Notes: generated by a model from the sequence alone, not told the origin. A stretch of 64,000 bases of DNA from Albugo candida (GCA_040437565.1 JBDOQK010000058.1:164915-228914), one strand, 5' to 3'; shown: positions 46,628 through 59,839, numbered from the stretch's first letter. Translations and numbers: made by a program.

Positions 46628-49600
46628 ATCCTGGTGAAATTCATCCAGCTTTGCGTCTCCACCAGATGAATTTGACCTAAGAAACCGCGGCGCCACGAGA
46701 AACCGTACATGTTTCAGCTTTAAAGCAGCACCATCATGACGCGTGACTCAAACTGGCATTCTATAGGTGTTCACAACCGTTGGAACGTCAGATTTGTAGA
46801 ACCCTTCAGGGGGAACGAGGTCCTGTTGAAGTTATAAGCGTAGGCACACAGCATGATGCATAAGATGTCGCATGTATTGAACCCTCTCGGTGAGACAGGT
46901 TAGATTACCCATATCTCCCCGGCATCGAAGCGGAAATGATAGTAAGCATCCCTGACGTAAGGACTTCAGCCATTCTAGACGAGAAGACTACGTAGAGGTC
47001 ATGCCTTTTGCCGGATTCGTCGTGCTCCTAGAAAATCTTGACGGTCGTCATCGCACAGAGAGATTGGCCCTACATGTTTCTTAGGCGAGGCGGGCCAGGT
47101 CCATTCGAATGCTTGGAGATGTGTTGGTCGGTAACAGAAGTAGAGACGGAAACAACCTGCAATCCCAGCAGCGCTCCACATTATCCCGAAGAGCACGCCC
47201 TCTGACGTCGTACCACTGAGAAGGTCATGAAGGAGCGTGTTCAGGCTAGCGCCGAACAGGGTAGACTGCTTCCCCGTGCCAATGCAAAAACACGCCTGAG
47301 TAGCGTTCGCAATCTAGAAGCTTTTCACGGAACACAGGCGTCAAGGCAGAGCATTTTTCCCCAGATGAACCCATGAAACAGCGTCAAGAGGTCACCTCAA
47401 AGTCCCCGACAAAGACATGTCCGATGGTAGCGCCGGAGTACCACGACATGTCTACCCCTCACCGCAGAGCATCCTTCACCTCGCTAAACGTTGACCGATC
47501 AAACGCTGCCTCAGTGCCGTGTTCCTCGCACGCAGGCTTTGCGGGATAGTCCAGGTTCTTCTGATGCAGGTAGCCACTCATAGCGACAAACCAGACCGCC
47601 GTCACCCGCCGGGATGTGGGGTCGACAAAGCGTCACAAAAGAAGCGCGACTAGATGCACGACAGGCAGACACCAGCGTTGCAAAGAATGTGGTTCGTCGC
47701 CCGTGGCACGCATCGTCACCAGGTTATCAAGAGATACGCAGTACGTCAGGACGCATCTCTGCGATGACATGTCACGCAATTGAACCGTTCTTCCATGCTA
47801 GGATTTACATGCTAACAGTCGGTAATGCCTCCACACAATCATCTCACTTGATGAGCAGCCTGATCCATAGATAGCTTCGTAATCGGTAAGATTGCCTCAG
47901 GAGTCATGTCGGGGAGTCCACCATCCTTTGCTCTGAGAAGTAGCTCGTCAGCAACGGGCTGAGCAGCTGAAAAAGTATAGCAGAAGATGAGAGGGGAAGA
48001 GGGTCTAGCGTCAATCGTGCAAACGGAGACAGCTAGAAGCGAGGCAAAAGGAAATCTACGTGCTGACGACGTCTTTGTACGAGTAGCTTTGAATGGGGAG
48101 AAATGACGAGAGCGTACCGAGAATAGACGGCTTACTGACACACCTACAAGCTTCTACATGGAGACAGATCTTCTCTATATTGGAGACGCGGAGAGTCTGA
48201 ACCGCATAGTCGAGGTAGCCATGTCACTAAGAGCTCAGGATAGCACCTACGGCGACGTAAACTACCATCCTTGTTGGCGTCTCGCATCTGTACCCTCAAA
48301 CTACGTAGTGCTTTCCATGCTGCTTCCGATATTCGTTACGACGATGAGCGATGTACGCGGCATGCCGTTCTTTGCAATTGATACGGCTGAATGTTCTGTC
48401 CACGTTAGAAAAAGGATGATTCGTTCACCATGAGGAACGGATCTATGTACGTCCGCAGCTATGAGACGCTACTTCTGGCAAGGAGGCTCGCCATATCCGT
48501 GATCGGTGTAGCGCAGCACATTCTTCACGCAACTGGTACCCCCTGCGTAATCCACTCACCAGTATCTGGTCACATCAACTTCTCACGCATCAAGTACACC
48601 GTCTAATTTGGCGCGTCGACACGACTGTGTACTTTGACCCTCATCTTGCTTCAATTGCTTGGCTATCTGTGCCGCAACCAAGATAACACCATGTTCGACG
48701 ATACGATTACACTGAGCATCTATGCTTTTGAATAGCGCTCCGAAACACATCAACGTACCGGGCCTACCTCAGCGCGTGCATACGCATCAGCGGTGAAGAC
48801 GCCATCGGCAATCCTGTTGGGATACGCGTTACATTGGAGGATATCCATGCCGTCCTATCGGTACCTATGCTTAGTCCGTCCATCGCCTTTAACTTCATAG
48901 CCACCTCCACTGCGTACGCGTCCTCTCGTTTGAAAACCCTCTTACGAGAGATACAGATGATTTCCAGAATTTCCTTTCATGGTGGACGCAACGAGGCATG
49001 TAACGTGGCAGTCAACCAGGTAGACGGAATAGTTAGGACAGACGAGTTGGCAGTCCAGCGATTAGGTGCCGTCAAAGGAAACTGCAAGCAGAATAAGAGA
49101 GTGCGTCTTCGAGGCGTAGTTGAAGTTCAGTAAGCCAGCAGTTGCAGCGTTCGACATACGCAGAGCAGGTTACACGAGTTTCTGTAAACGGCGTCACTAA
49201 GCTGGGTAACATCTGATCGGGTAAGCCGAGCGAGCGCCATACCGCGCATCAGATTGCATGCCTCAACGTCTAGCGTGCCACCCCATCTCTAGTGACGAAG
49301 ATGAGTGCTTCGTGGTGAGCACTGAGAGAAGTAAGATGGACGTCTTTTATGCCTTATCCATGCCTCGCCTTGCTTGTCAGTGCCTGCTGAGCCGCTTTCG
49401 AAACGTAGAAAGATAGCCTCTTTCCGTGAAAACGTACTCCCTGGCCAAAGAACACGGCCCTTGGACTCTGAGGCAAAATTTGTCCCGCTCAGACCCAAAC
49501 CGAGGCACGGTCTCATGATGTGAAGTCAACATCTAGATTAAGACGTATTTAAGTTGCTGACCCAAGATGAACACTTCAGAAAATCGTATGTGAGTCTCCA

Positions 49601-51599
49601 TCAAGCCTTGAAACGCTGTAGTTACACATCTGCACGAATGTCTGCATCCTTGCCAGCCCAATGCGAAGTGTGATGAGAAGCCAATCTACTTTGCACCCTA
49701 GACCGCTAAAAGCTGAGATTGGGCGTCATCTCCACGATTTCAGCATCTCTATCTGCATTAGGCGTTGACAGCGTAATAAAGTCCACGCACCTGGCGTCAA
49801 GGCCGGAAAGGTCAAGTAGTGACTAACTAAGAGCACGAATCATTTGTCGCGACTAAACTTGACAGCGTGATAAGGAAACTAATCGTGTCCGCTTCCTCTT
49901 CGCAGTATTTGCCCTCTACTTCCGACACGTGTAACGCGTCACCATCCAGTTCCTGATTAAGTGATGCGCTGTCTTCCCGGTGCATCCTGCATCCTGACGG
50001 AGAGTTCGTCCCAGAAGTGCAGATGTACACATCTGACAGAGTCATAAGATAGGTTGAAGCAGCGTGAGAGGATTGCATAGTCGCCCTTCTTCACTTTGGG
50101 TTATCCGGAGTAGGGTGACGCGTACTCTGCTTCCTCCAGGCGCCTGAGAATTCGCATTGTATCCGTCCAGCGTCGCGGCAACCAAAGAATGGAGTACCGA
50201 TCGGTTCATATGCACGCAGAGACACCCCTTGCAGTGCATAACGCCATGAATACTATGCAGCCATACTTCAGCTATCCACACTTCCTCGAGATGCAGTATC
50301 GCAACGTTAACGCGCACTGAGATAGCGATTTTTTGCAATTGGCTAGTTGGAGAGTCATCTTGTGGACTTTTCTGAGAGACAGAGTGGCAGAAGAAGCGCC
50401 GTCCCTCAGCACTGCGAAGATGCCCCATCCAGCGCTCGTGGAGGGAGCAGTAGTTCAATGAGATCGACGCACGTCACGCATATTTTTGATATATAGGCGA
50501 CGAAGCAAGACAGAATTTTTTTATATTTTAATTCATTATTTTGCTTCTTTTTTAAATTTTATTAAAACCTGTGAGTGGTCGTTAACCGTTGCATCTTTTC
50601 TCAGTGCACACGCTTCACATCAAGCGCCGCAATGCCGATGCAGTCTTCCTCCTTTCTCATCTCTCCCAGTCGATTTCTGGAGCCCGAGAGAGTAAGTGCA
50701 GCCGTCACACGTTAGCGCGCTCTACTTGACATAAAATTTACCTAAATCCTCCTAGCTTTACGCATCCTGACCTTCTCGAAAGAATACACTTACCCACATG
50801 GAAGGTGCAGCGCATTCCACCAAGCTGCTGCGTCTGTAGCTTGTGCTCTTGACGGTAATCTACAATTCCAGCTGCGACGGTGTCTTCCACAAGACGTACA
50901 GGATTGCAGTCGACGACAACGACAAGGAAAAATCGACCCTTACCAAACACTGCCTCAAGCCGGTACCTTACAGCTCCACGCATCCCTACATCCACTCAAA
51001 TCTATAAAGCCTCAAATCCGTAACACCCATCATCCCGGAACAGATGTAAATCGTCAATAATCCATATTAGCCGTGCCGATGACAACATATATCCTACTTG
51101 CAACCCCATCGCTCTTTGGCTCTGAATGCGGCCTTTGCATTCGTGTGAGACTACGTTAGCGTGAAAATACTGTGGGAATGGTGCACTACGTGCTGAAATT
51201 ACGTTAGGCTGAATAGGGTACAGGACTGGTTTTTAGTGCAGAGCTTTCTTTCGCCTCCGTTCCAAGTCGGTGAAGATATCGACTGCCTGCATGACGTCCC
51301 TGCTGCTCTCACCGACTAGTAATTTATCATCGCATGGACATGATCACTCTGCATGTCTTCGGTCAATCAAGTTGCACAGCAATTCAAAATTTTGTTACGC
51401 AATGGCAAGGGCTGGGTGCTTGTTTCCTAATGTCGCCACCCAGAAGAGCTTCAATATAGTAATGTTGCAGGATTTGATCATTGGGCACTTTCTGCACCCT
51501 TAATTCAATCGTCTGGCAAAAATAGGAATAGAGTTAGCGATAAAAACGTCTGGTTACTGTTGAGGGCTAGGATTTTGTTTAAAAAATTATAGGCTTTTT

Positions 51600-52300
51600 A
51601 CAAGAAATCTCTTTGTAATGCTATTCCAAATACTTCGTGCTACGTGTGGAATCAGATTTGTTTCGGAGTTTCCAGGTGACATGAATACTGTGGTGTGCAT
51701 CTCTCGCACATTTATGGCTACATCACGGCATCTTCGGAAACGTGTCTTACCTATTCTCGTAATATCTACTACAGTTTCGTGTGGCCTTTCGGATGTTACC
51801 AGTTCGATCTCGTTTCTGGTTTTGAAAGTATAGTCAGCCCGACATTATATTGGGCACTTAGCCTGCGTGTGGAGCAGTAAAATCCGATCAACATATCTTT
51901 CTTAAGTGCGATCATACGGCACGATTATGGATGGAGTTACTCCCTACTTGGAATCAGACCTAATCATCCCGGACACGTTGGACGCATTTTGCATGTGAAA
52001 TTATGCCACCACCACGGCCGGCATGAAAAGGAAATCAGCATATTATATCAGATTCGTGGCTTGCATTGCAAGCGGTAATGCTGCACTTTGTCTGGACGGA
52101 TCGGAATTGTACGTTTGTCCGAATAGCGATTAGCTACTACGACAATTGCAGCAATTTCCGTGATCTACACTACGTTTAATGCACATGGTTGGTACTTTTG
52201 ACGGCAGTATTAGGATCGAGAATAACACCTCCGGTTTGCGAAAGTGCTGGCTCAACTCGCTACGCAAGGATCATTTGATGGATTCGTGAAACTCCGATGC
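51600..52300 (+). mobile_element. LINE (non-LTR retrotransposon) remnant, zinc-binding C-terminus
   Basis: One frame reads ACVGAVKSDQHIFLKCDHTA then RLWMELLPTW, the typical Cys..Cys..His..Cys ending (zf-RVT) of LINE reverse transcriptases. It is followed after a break by LQAVMLHFVWTDRNCTFVR, a usual downstream part. The reverse-transcriptase core itself was not found. Several stops occur; this is a short 3' relic. Confidence 0.5.
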
Positions 52301-53947
52301 TAGTCGTAGTTGTTTAGCGTAGTGTGCTGGACACCAATTTGGACAACACGGCGACAGTCTCGTGGTGTTGGTTTGACAATACATATATATTTGCAGCCTG
52401 TTGAAGGCATCTACTTACTAGTCATTTCGTGCATGCACATGTGGAGACTATTTTCCCGGAATTATTCAAAATACTCAATCAAGTCATTTCTTAGGGACAC
52501 TTCGAAATCGGTTCTAACCCACATCCATTAAGCTCCAGGCTGCTGGGTCTGTGTCGGGAAACACTTGTCGAACACCTGAGCGGTAAAACCATCTGGAAAA
52601 AGAGCATGTCTAACAGCAAAATCTCAAGGATGTTGCAAATGCGACTAGTAGGCAGGAGATGTGGAGCGCAGCACAATAGCATGATATAATAGATAAAGTC
52701 ATTCATACAACCGTTTGAATCGTGCCTATCCAGCAGACATTGATTACAGGACGAACGCAATTGATTCCTACCTGCTTCATTCTGTTGGAATAAAATTTTA
52801 TAAGGCATTTGTAACCTACTTCTTATCACAATTGCTTTCGCTTGCAAGAAAAACACAATATCCATTCTTGTAGGGAAGTGGAGTTCTCGCTATGATCGTC
52901 AGATAAAGCTTCGAGTGAAGCGGTAACATAGATGCAAGAGCGCTTTTGAAGATCATTGTACTTATCATTATTTACGATCGGAACTCGCGCAAGACAGATA
53001 GACAAATGAATGTACATCTTCGTCAGGTTTGGTTAACGTACTATCTTTATTCGTGGGGACATGATACAAGTCATGAATGTATAAATATGTTGTTGATAGC
53101 ACCTTTCGATCCATAGCTTCGTCAGATCCGCTCGCAATGGTGAACTAATTCAACAGACATCATTAAGCTTACTTTCTATTCCACGTAATTTCGAATGAAG
53201 TCTTTTTATTTCAGACCGTTCAGAAATGCTGTGCCAACGCCAGCTTGGTGTATGAGTAGATCTATCCACCAACAAACCGAGAAGCAGACTTGCACAATTT
53301 CAAAATCTTGGATCACATTTTTGTGTATTTGATGCCACAGGCTTAGCAATGTCCACATGCGACTAGTTTAGCTTGACATCTATAATTTTTCGCATGCTCA
53401 ATTTACTTGATTATGCACACCTGCTGACGACGTAGTTATGGGCTATGCGTATCGGTCGTTACCACCTTCACTTGCCATTCATCTTTTTCATTGATCATTT
53501 TTGTCGTCTCTGATGGCCTTTGGATTTCATCGGATACGTTTTCTCTGATCAGGCCTTCCATTCAAAGCTTTCGATACAAAAGATCCGGAAGCTGCTCGAT
53601 TCGATTGTGTGCGAGCTACATTGATAATTTATAAGTATCGTTGATATTCAAGTCAAAGGATCAACAAAGCAATCCGATAGGTACTGCGGAAGTGACTCGC
53701 TTTGATCCAATAATAGAAATTCAGATCTTGTTCATCAGTACAGTGGCATCTTAATATTGTCCATCACTTCATCAGCAGATAAACATCGAAATGCGCAGTC
53801 GATCAATCAAACAAAGTAATCAGTCTCTTTCTCAAAATATTATATGCATTTCTTTCACTATTTCGTATTCAGTCAGTATCTTTTACTATTGATATCCTTT
53901 GTGGTTCCATTTTCTTCCACATATTATTATCACAGTCGGCTCTAGTC
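52301..53947. other. gene-free spacer upstream of the ZIP transporter
   Basis: Only short frames. A 124-codon minus-strand frame at 52491-52865 has an ATG but no recognisable motif, and it may reflect element debris. The final ~100 bp are T-rich and include the presumed ZIP promoter. Confidence 0.4.
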
Positions 53948-54931
53948 ATGGAAGATGTCACGATGTTTAAGATCGTATCGATCGTCACAGTTTGGTTAAT
54001 TGCTTTGATAGGAGGTCTATTGCCTTCCCTTATCGCGTCGTATCAGCATCAAACTCAATCCAAACGTATAATGACCATACAGACGTCATTAACTGCGTTT
54101 TCTGGCGGAGTTTTTCTCGCAGGAGGCTTCCTCCATCTGTTACACGATGCCATTGAGAATCCAGCGCTACGTGCGTGGTCGTCAATTAAAGAAGAAAAAT
54201 ACAAATTTCCGTACGCGGAGCTCTTCTGTTCGCTCGGGTTTATCGGCCTCTTAATCGTCGAAGGAGCTGCTCACGCGCACGTAAAGAAGCGCTCGGCAAA
54301 TAGTGGAGGCGCTTCATATGCGTACCGGTCGATGCCACTGGGGGAACCGGGAAAACAAGGACGAAAGTATGGATCAGGCGGTACGTTGGAAATGCCTCAT
54401 GCCACTGCACACGCGAAATTTACTGAAGGAGGATCGCTGGCAGTTTCTATGGTTTTATTTATCGCATTGTCATTCCACTCTGTGATGGAAGGCCTTGGTA
54501 TCGGTGCTCAAAATCGCTCCGCGTGGGGCGTTATGTTTGCAATTTTAGTACATAAAGGCTTGGCGGCATTCGCTTTGGCAACAAGTTTGATACAGAGTCA
54601 ACAACTACGCCCATTGACAATTTTTCTGTACATGTGTTTGTTCTCTGTTATGAGCATTTTTGGAATATGTATTGGATGGATTTTTGCAGCAGATGCTTCA
54701 GGCGAGTCTGCAGCTGCTGGAATTTGTGTTGCACTCGCGTCCGGGACGTTTATCTATGTGGCAGTGATGGAAGTATTGCCTCAGGTTTTGGATCATTCGC
54801 CAAGTATCACATCCGATATAATCGACGAGGACGAGGCAGAAGGTCTCACAGAACATGAAAATCGATGGCAAAATATTGGCGCGATATGTGTCGGCTATAT
54901 CGTTTTCGGGATGTTGGCAAAATGGGCGTGA
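53948..54931 (+). CDS. ZIP-family zinc/iron transporter, 327 aa
   Basis: An intron-free multi-pass membrane protein that moves Zn2+ or related metals into the cytosol. About eight hydrophobic segments are seen: residues ~7-30, ~45-65, ~88-108, ~165-190, ~200-220, ~228-248, ~255-275 and ~308-325. Between segments 3 and 4 is a variable loop containing several His residues (HAHVKK, MPHATAHAKF). Segment 4 has the family signature FHSVMEGLGIG, with its His and Glu metal ligands, and segment 5 has VHKGLAAFALA. Length and layout fit the ZIP1-3 group. It starts at the first ATG, 53948. It is convergent with the RNA-binding gene; stops are 81 bp apart. The exact metal cannot be told from sequence. Confidence 0.93.
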   Translation: MEDVTMFKIVSIVTVWLIALIGGLLPSLIASYQHQTQSKRIMTIQTSLTAFSGGVFLAGGFLHLLHDAIENPALRAWSSIKEEKYKFPYAELFCSLGFIGLLIVEGAAHAHVKKRSANSGGASYAYRSMPLGEPGKQGRKYGSGGTLEMPHATAHAKFTEGGSLAVSMVLFIALSFHSVMEGLGIGAQNRSAWGVMFAILVHKGLAAFALATSLIQSQQLRPLTIFLYMCLFSVMSIFGICIGWIFAADASGESAAAGICVALASGTFIYVAVMEVLPQVLDHSPSITSDIIDEDEAEGLTEHENRWQNIGAICVGYIVFGMLAKWA

Positions 54932-55012
54932 GATGTTACCAAATTCGTGTATGAATGTATTTGAAGACCACAAAGACTTATTAACAAGCACTCGACCTCT
55001 TTCTCATACTAC

Positions 55013-56712
55013 TTACTGCTCGAGCTGTAATTGTTGAACCGACTGCTCTATCCCCGCTGTCGAATGCTCAATTGCTCCCTCCTGCGCGTGCAAATTCTCC
55101 CCAGATCCCAGCATCTCCTGCTGCGCAAAGTCCTGCGGATACGTGCTCAACTCGCCACTTTCCGCGAAACCTGCATTCATATCGCCATAATTCGCTTGTG
55201 TTTGCCCCGAATGTATTCTCTTGTGCTGAACTTTGAGTCGTTTCGATCCAATCTGAAATCCATTCATACTCGCAATCGCATTATCTGCTGCTTCCGATGC
55301 GTCGTAACTCACAAATCCGAAGCCTTTACTTTCGCCTGTGAGCTTATCCATGTACACTTTGGCACTAATAACTGTTCCGAATGGCGCAAATGCAGTAGCC
55401 AAATCGGCATCCGTCAGATCATGCGGTAGGTGATAGATAAACAGATTCGCTCCTGGCGGGCCTTCCAGTTGAGTCGTTGACCGAGTACCACCAGCATTTG
55501 CGTTGATATCGATTCCCGCCAATGAGCTGGTAAGCGCGGCAGCGTCGGCGCCTGTCATAACATCGCTGGATCCTGAATGCCCGATCGATTCAGAATATGC
55601 TGGGTTGGGTGCTCCCATAGTCTCGTACATTGAGCCATTGTAGCCATACGGCATTGCTCCCGATAAAGCGTACGGATTGTAGTACATAAATGAATTGGTG
55701 GGACTGGTGGAGCCCGGCAAGACAGACCCTGACCCAATTCCATTCGCTTGTGTACCAAAAGCCTGTACTTGTTGCATGTAGTGCTGTTGCATCTGTTGCA
55801 TCTGTGACACAGGTAAGCTAATGCCATTGATAGATCCATCAGGAATATGAGGCATCTGCCAGTAACCGGCTTGTGAGGTGTCTGAAGTCGTACTTCGAAC
55901 ACGTTGCAGCCTTTGTCGTCTCGAATCAGCAAATTTGACCACCAGTGGCGATACTCCATTCATCATCGTAATTTTTCCGTTTAGTTGCTCAATTGCAGCG
56001 ACAGCTGACTCCCGTTCTTTGAATTTGAGAAAAGCACACCCTTTACTCTGTCCAGTTGGCTGATGTCGCAAGATAAATACTTCATCGATAGGTCCGAAAT
56101 CACCAAAAATCTCATAAATCGCTTGCTCTGTCGCCGTTTTAGGAATCATTCCAATGAATAATTTGTGTTCTTGAGCAGCTAATACCGTAAAATCAGTCCG
56201 TGTCAGTCAAATGATCCAATCACAAATGTACCTCCTGCTTGTCCTTCAGCCGGTCGAACTTGTAAGGGATTGATGGAATCTGGCAATGTCACTTTATTAT
56301 GCAGTTCTTCGACCGCACGTTCAGCGTCTTGAGGTGAAGCATAGGAAGCAAATGCACAGCCACGATGACTTCCTGTGAGTTTATCGCGAATTATAGTCAG
56401 TTCAAAGACTTGGCCAAAGGCTTCAAGAACGGGTAAAAGCTCTGTTTCAGACATTGTCCTTGGAACTTGACCGATAAACAGCTTGACTGGATTCGCGTAC
56501 GTCTCATTCGTCATTCCTGGCGGATACGCTTCGGTCTGATACTCCATATACTGTCTCGATGTCGAAAGTCCATAATGAGCATTAACGGGTGGTAGCGGCG
56601 GCTGTGAGCTCACAGCAATGTCTCTAGAGCCTTCGCTATTGGTACTGACGTGTTCCTGTGCAGGAGACGCACTATAGCCTCTTTCTGACGATGCGATAAT
56701 GCGCTCTTCCAT
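55013..56712 (-). CDS. CELF/Bruno-like RNA-binding protein with three RRMs, 548 aa
   Basis: Exon 1 is 56712-56232 and exon 2 is 56178-55013; the 53-bp intron (GTACAT..ATTAG) joins ..[19 protein letters not shown]. The first in-frame ATG is at 56712. RRM1 (residues ~77-155) has KLFIGQVPR and GCAFASY. RRM2 (~166-245) has KLFIGMIPK and GCAFLKF. A long linker rich in Gln, Met, Ser, Gly and Tyr follows. RRM3 (~405-480) has [13 protein letters not shown] and GFGFVSYD. Two close N-terminal RRMs, a long spacer and a C-terminal RRM are the CELF/Bruno layout; these proteins control splicing, translation and decay of mRNA. It is divergent from the kinesin gene, with 460 bp between starts. Confidence 0.94.
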
Positions 56713-57172
56713 CAATGGCTATGAGCGATTACGGCGATTACGGATACGATAAACACTTTTTGTGTACGTCGATCACACAATACAGCAGACAAACGGATAC
56801 TCTACACGAAGGAGCACACACGCGACAGACAGAAAAGTGAGCGTCAACGAAAGCGTTGTGAGATAAAAAGTGGTTTTTGGTCGTTGATTGACCCAATATA
56901 ACTGACTGGTCCAATTGATGTGAATAGATTGTAAAGGAGTTATTTAGTTACAGTCGTGCAACCTACAGCTAAATGTTTAGTTATTATGAGAAACAAGACA
57001 TTTGGTCAGAATGCATCCGTTTGGTAGACGTCTGTAGACGCTGTGCATGTATTCATTCAAGACAAGTAGGATCGTCATTGAAATTTGATTGTCGCGTTTT
57101 ACGTCGATCGTTTGGCTTTTTTTAGCTATCACATAATAAAAACATAACGAAAGGTCTTTTGTATGCATTGGA
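56713..57172. promoter_or_regulatory. shared divergent intergenic region (CELF-like / kinesin-9)
   Basis: 460 bp between two divergent starts, so it should hold both promoters and leaders. No precise core element can be assigned by eye. No ORF of note. Confidence 0.4.
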
Positions 57173-59750
57173 ATGCCTTCTCCGTACGAATTTGATAAAA
57201 CCCAAGCCGGGGAAAATGATTGTGCCAGCGTTTCTGATACAACTGATACTTCGAGTGTAAATCTCAGTCAGATAGAAAGCGATAGTAATATTCGAATTTA
57301 TTTACGCATAAAACCGTCCCGACGGCCTTCAGGATATTTCCATTGGGATGAGGAGCTGAACGCGTTCAAGTATGAGATTCCTAAAGATAATGCGGCAGGA
57401 CTCATTGATAATTCGCGGACAAACTTCAATTTTCGCTTTGACTCCGTTATTGGAGTCGATGCGAAGCAGGCGGAGGTCTTTGATCGTGTAGGACGACCTT
57501 GCGTTGACAAGTGAGCTTACTATATCGATTGATCTGCTCGTGAGCTCATCACGTTTCCTTTGAAATTGGCAGTGCTCTGGATGGTTTCAATTCGACGGTG
57601 TTTGCTTACGGTCAGACAGGATCCGGGAAAACATTCACCATTACAGGTGGAGCCGAGCGATACGAAGACCGCGGACTGATCCCACGGACTCTGGCGATGA
57701 TCTTTGAGACCATGAAAAAACAACCCGATAGACAATTTCAAGTGTACATTTCCTACTTGGAGATCTACAATAATCAAGGATACGATTTACTGGATCCCGG
57801 GCATGAGTCTACGAAAAGCCTAGAAGATCTTCCTCGTGTGAGCATGATGGAAGATGAAGACGGAAATTGTCACCTTCGTAACCTATCCATGCATCTTGTG
57901 AATGCCGAAGAAGATGCACTCAATCTTTTATTTCTTGGCGATACAAATCGAGCAGTTAGTGAAACACCAATGAATCTTGCATCATCGCGTTCCCACTGTA
58001 TTTTCACGGTGTCATTGGAATCGAGAAGAGCTGGGGCAACCGAAATTGTGTTGCGCTCTAAACTCCATCTGGTTGATTTGGCCGGATCCGAACGGGCTCA
58101 CAAGACTGGAGCTAAAGGACAATTGTTACGGGAAGCTACGTATATCAATACAAGCTTGCATTATCTAGAAATGGTCATTGTCGCATTACATGAGAAGAGT
58201 ACTAAAGGACGCGGTCATATTCCGTACCGAAATTCCATGATGACATCTGTGTTACGCGATAGCCTAGGAGGAAATTGCAAGACTGTCATGGTGGCTACAG
58301 TGAGTGCAGAGAAAGAGCAAACGGATGTGAGTGGGACAAATTTACTTGTTGTGTTCTTTTTTTCAGAGAAGTATGTTGTAGGAATCAATTTCGACGTGTC
58401 GATTTGCCCAGCGCGTTGCCCGCGTGCGCAACGATGCACATCTGAATGAAGAATTGGATCCTCATGTCGTCATTCGTCAGCTGAAAGCTCAGCTCGCCTC
58501 CCTACAGGAAGAATTATCGATTCTGCGTGGTGATGTGGTGCGTACAACTGATTGCTGATCGTTATTGATTACCATCTCATTAACCTTACTCTGGAGCGCA
58601 GAGAGAAGGTGACGAACTAAAGGATTATGAACGCGAAAAATTGTATGCACGTTGTGAAGATTTTGTAAATGATACAGCTCCAGATGCACGTCTTTGTATG
58701 GGGGAATTCACGTATGCAAAAATGAGAGCATGTTTCGAAATCCTGAAAGGCCAGGCCAAAGGCACACCTCGTGTTGAATCCTCACCCGAAGCCGGTGCTC
58801 CCACGAAACTTTCTAAAGCTAGAATAAACGGGAATCAAGAGCTCGTAAGTAGGATTGAGGAGCTCGACCAGCTAGTATTACAGCGAGACAACGAAATTGC
58901 CATAATGGTAAACATGATCAAAGAACAAGATCCAGGAGCAGCAGCTCGGCTGCTGGATGAAAAACGGGCTATGCAGGCACAAGGAAGAACACAAGGTGCC
59001 AAACTTTGTAAACAGACTCCAGCGGAAGCGAAAAGCTCGTTTCGTCCAGATAATGCGGTACTGAATGATCCTGCTAAAGCCTTCGAAGCATACAAAGCGC
59101 AGTATCCGAATAATGACGCGATTCGGGACAATAAGATTTTACTGAAAAAGAAGTACGATCAAGCAAAAGAGCTTGCTTCTCACGTCAACGAAGCTCGTAA
59201 TCAGATAAAATGCCTCACAGCATCGATAGAGAAGCTACGAAAGCAACAAGCCATCGCACAAGAAGGACTTGTAAGCGCCGATAGTACGGCATCGAGTGTT
59301 TCCTCACTACAGGCGGAAGAATACAACATAAAAGAACAAGTTGACACATATAAGGCGCAATACAAACAAGGATTCAATCAGCTCAGTGAGCTTAAAGTCG
59401 AAATTCAGCATCTTCAAAAACTACTCGAAATGAGTCGCATAAAGCTGCAGAAAGATTTCGATCTGTGGTACCAGAAACAAGGAAAAGGCCTAATTCTTGC
59501 AGAGAAAATCGCAAGCGACGGAGTGGATGTAGCACTCAAGTCAGAGGCCAAAGCGGAGTATCGTGACAACCAGACTGATATTACTCATGAGAGTGTAAAA
59601 GACCTCGCAAAGTCGTCAGACTCAAAGCTTCGATCCTCACGCACAATGAAGAACAAATCAAATAACAATGACGCAAATAGTAACTCATCAGTGAACGATG
59701 ACGTGAATGAATTCTACGAGGCTCTGGCAATTTTAAAACGTCGAAAATGA
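57173..59750 (+). CDS. kinesin-9 family motor (KIF6-like), 4 exons, 798 aa
   Basis: Plus-end-directed microtubule motor of the kinesin-9 family, found in organisms with cilia or flagella. Exons: 57173-57510, 57573-58326, 58382-58537, 58602-59750; introns are 62, 55 and 64 bp, all GT..AG, and restore the motor sequence (VDN|ALDGFNSTVFAYGQ, QTD|ESISTCRFAQRVAR, RGDV|REGDELKDYE). Motor domain is residues ~20-400: P-loop GQTGSGKT at 126-133 followed by FTITGGAERYEDRGLIPRT as in KIF6, switch I ASSRSHCIF, switch II LVDLAGSER. The rest is largely coiled coil with the kinesin-9 segment AFEAYKAQYPNNDAIRDNK. It most likely acts in the axoneme of zoospore flagella (inference). Confidence 0.94.
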
Positions 59751-59839
59751 TCGCCTTAAGAAGTGTCAGAAATATGACATGAGACATCGAGCCACTATTG
59801 TGATTAGATACGGTGACCTCTCCGCTTTCGTCGGTCTCA

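Larger units (their letters stand above)
39360..51330. other. GC-richer decayed block of unknown origin, split by a DNA transposon
   Basis: Excluding the transposon at 41,980-45,072, this block is visibly richer in G and C than the flanks, especially 39,360-41,980 and 45,071-50,480. It has no intact gene: only short overlapping frames on both strands. Isolated peptide stretches look once-coding. Similar sequence near 40,570-40,630 and 51,240-51,310 suggests diverged paralogous parts. An old integrated large DNA virus or another foreign element is possible, but no family can be assigned. It looks old and is broken throughout. Gap-linked duplication occurs at 46,126-46,627. Confidence 0.4.

Noticed and set aside
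50042-50458. Possible RNA-polymerase-like or helicase-like motifs (DGD near 49,950; GTGK near 47,265, minus strand) as proof of a viral insert
   Set aside because: Each is only a few residues long, spacing does not fit the families well, and no continuous domain supports them. Kept only as a hint of foreign origin.
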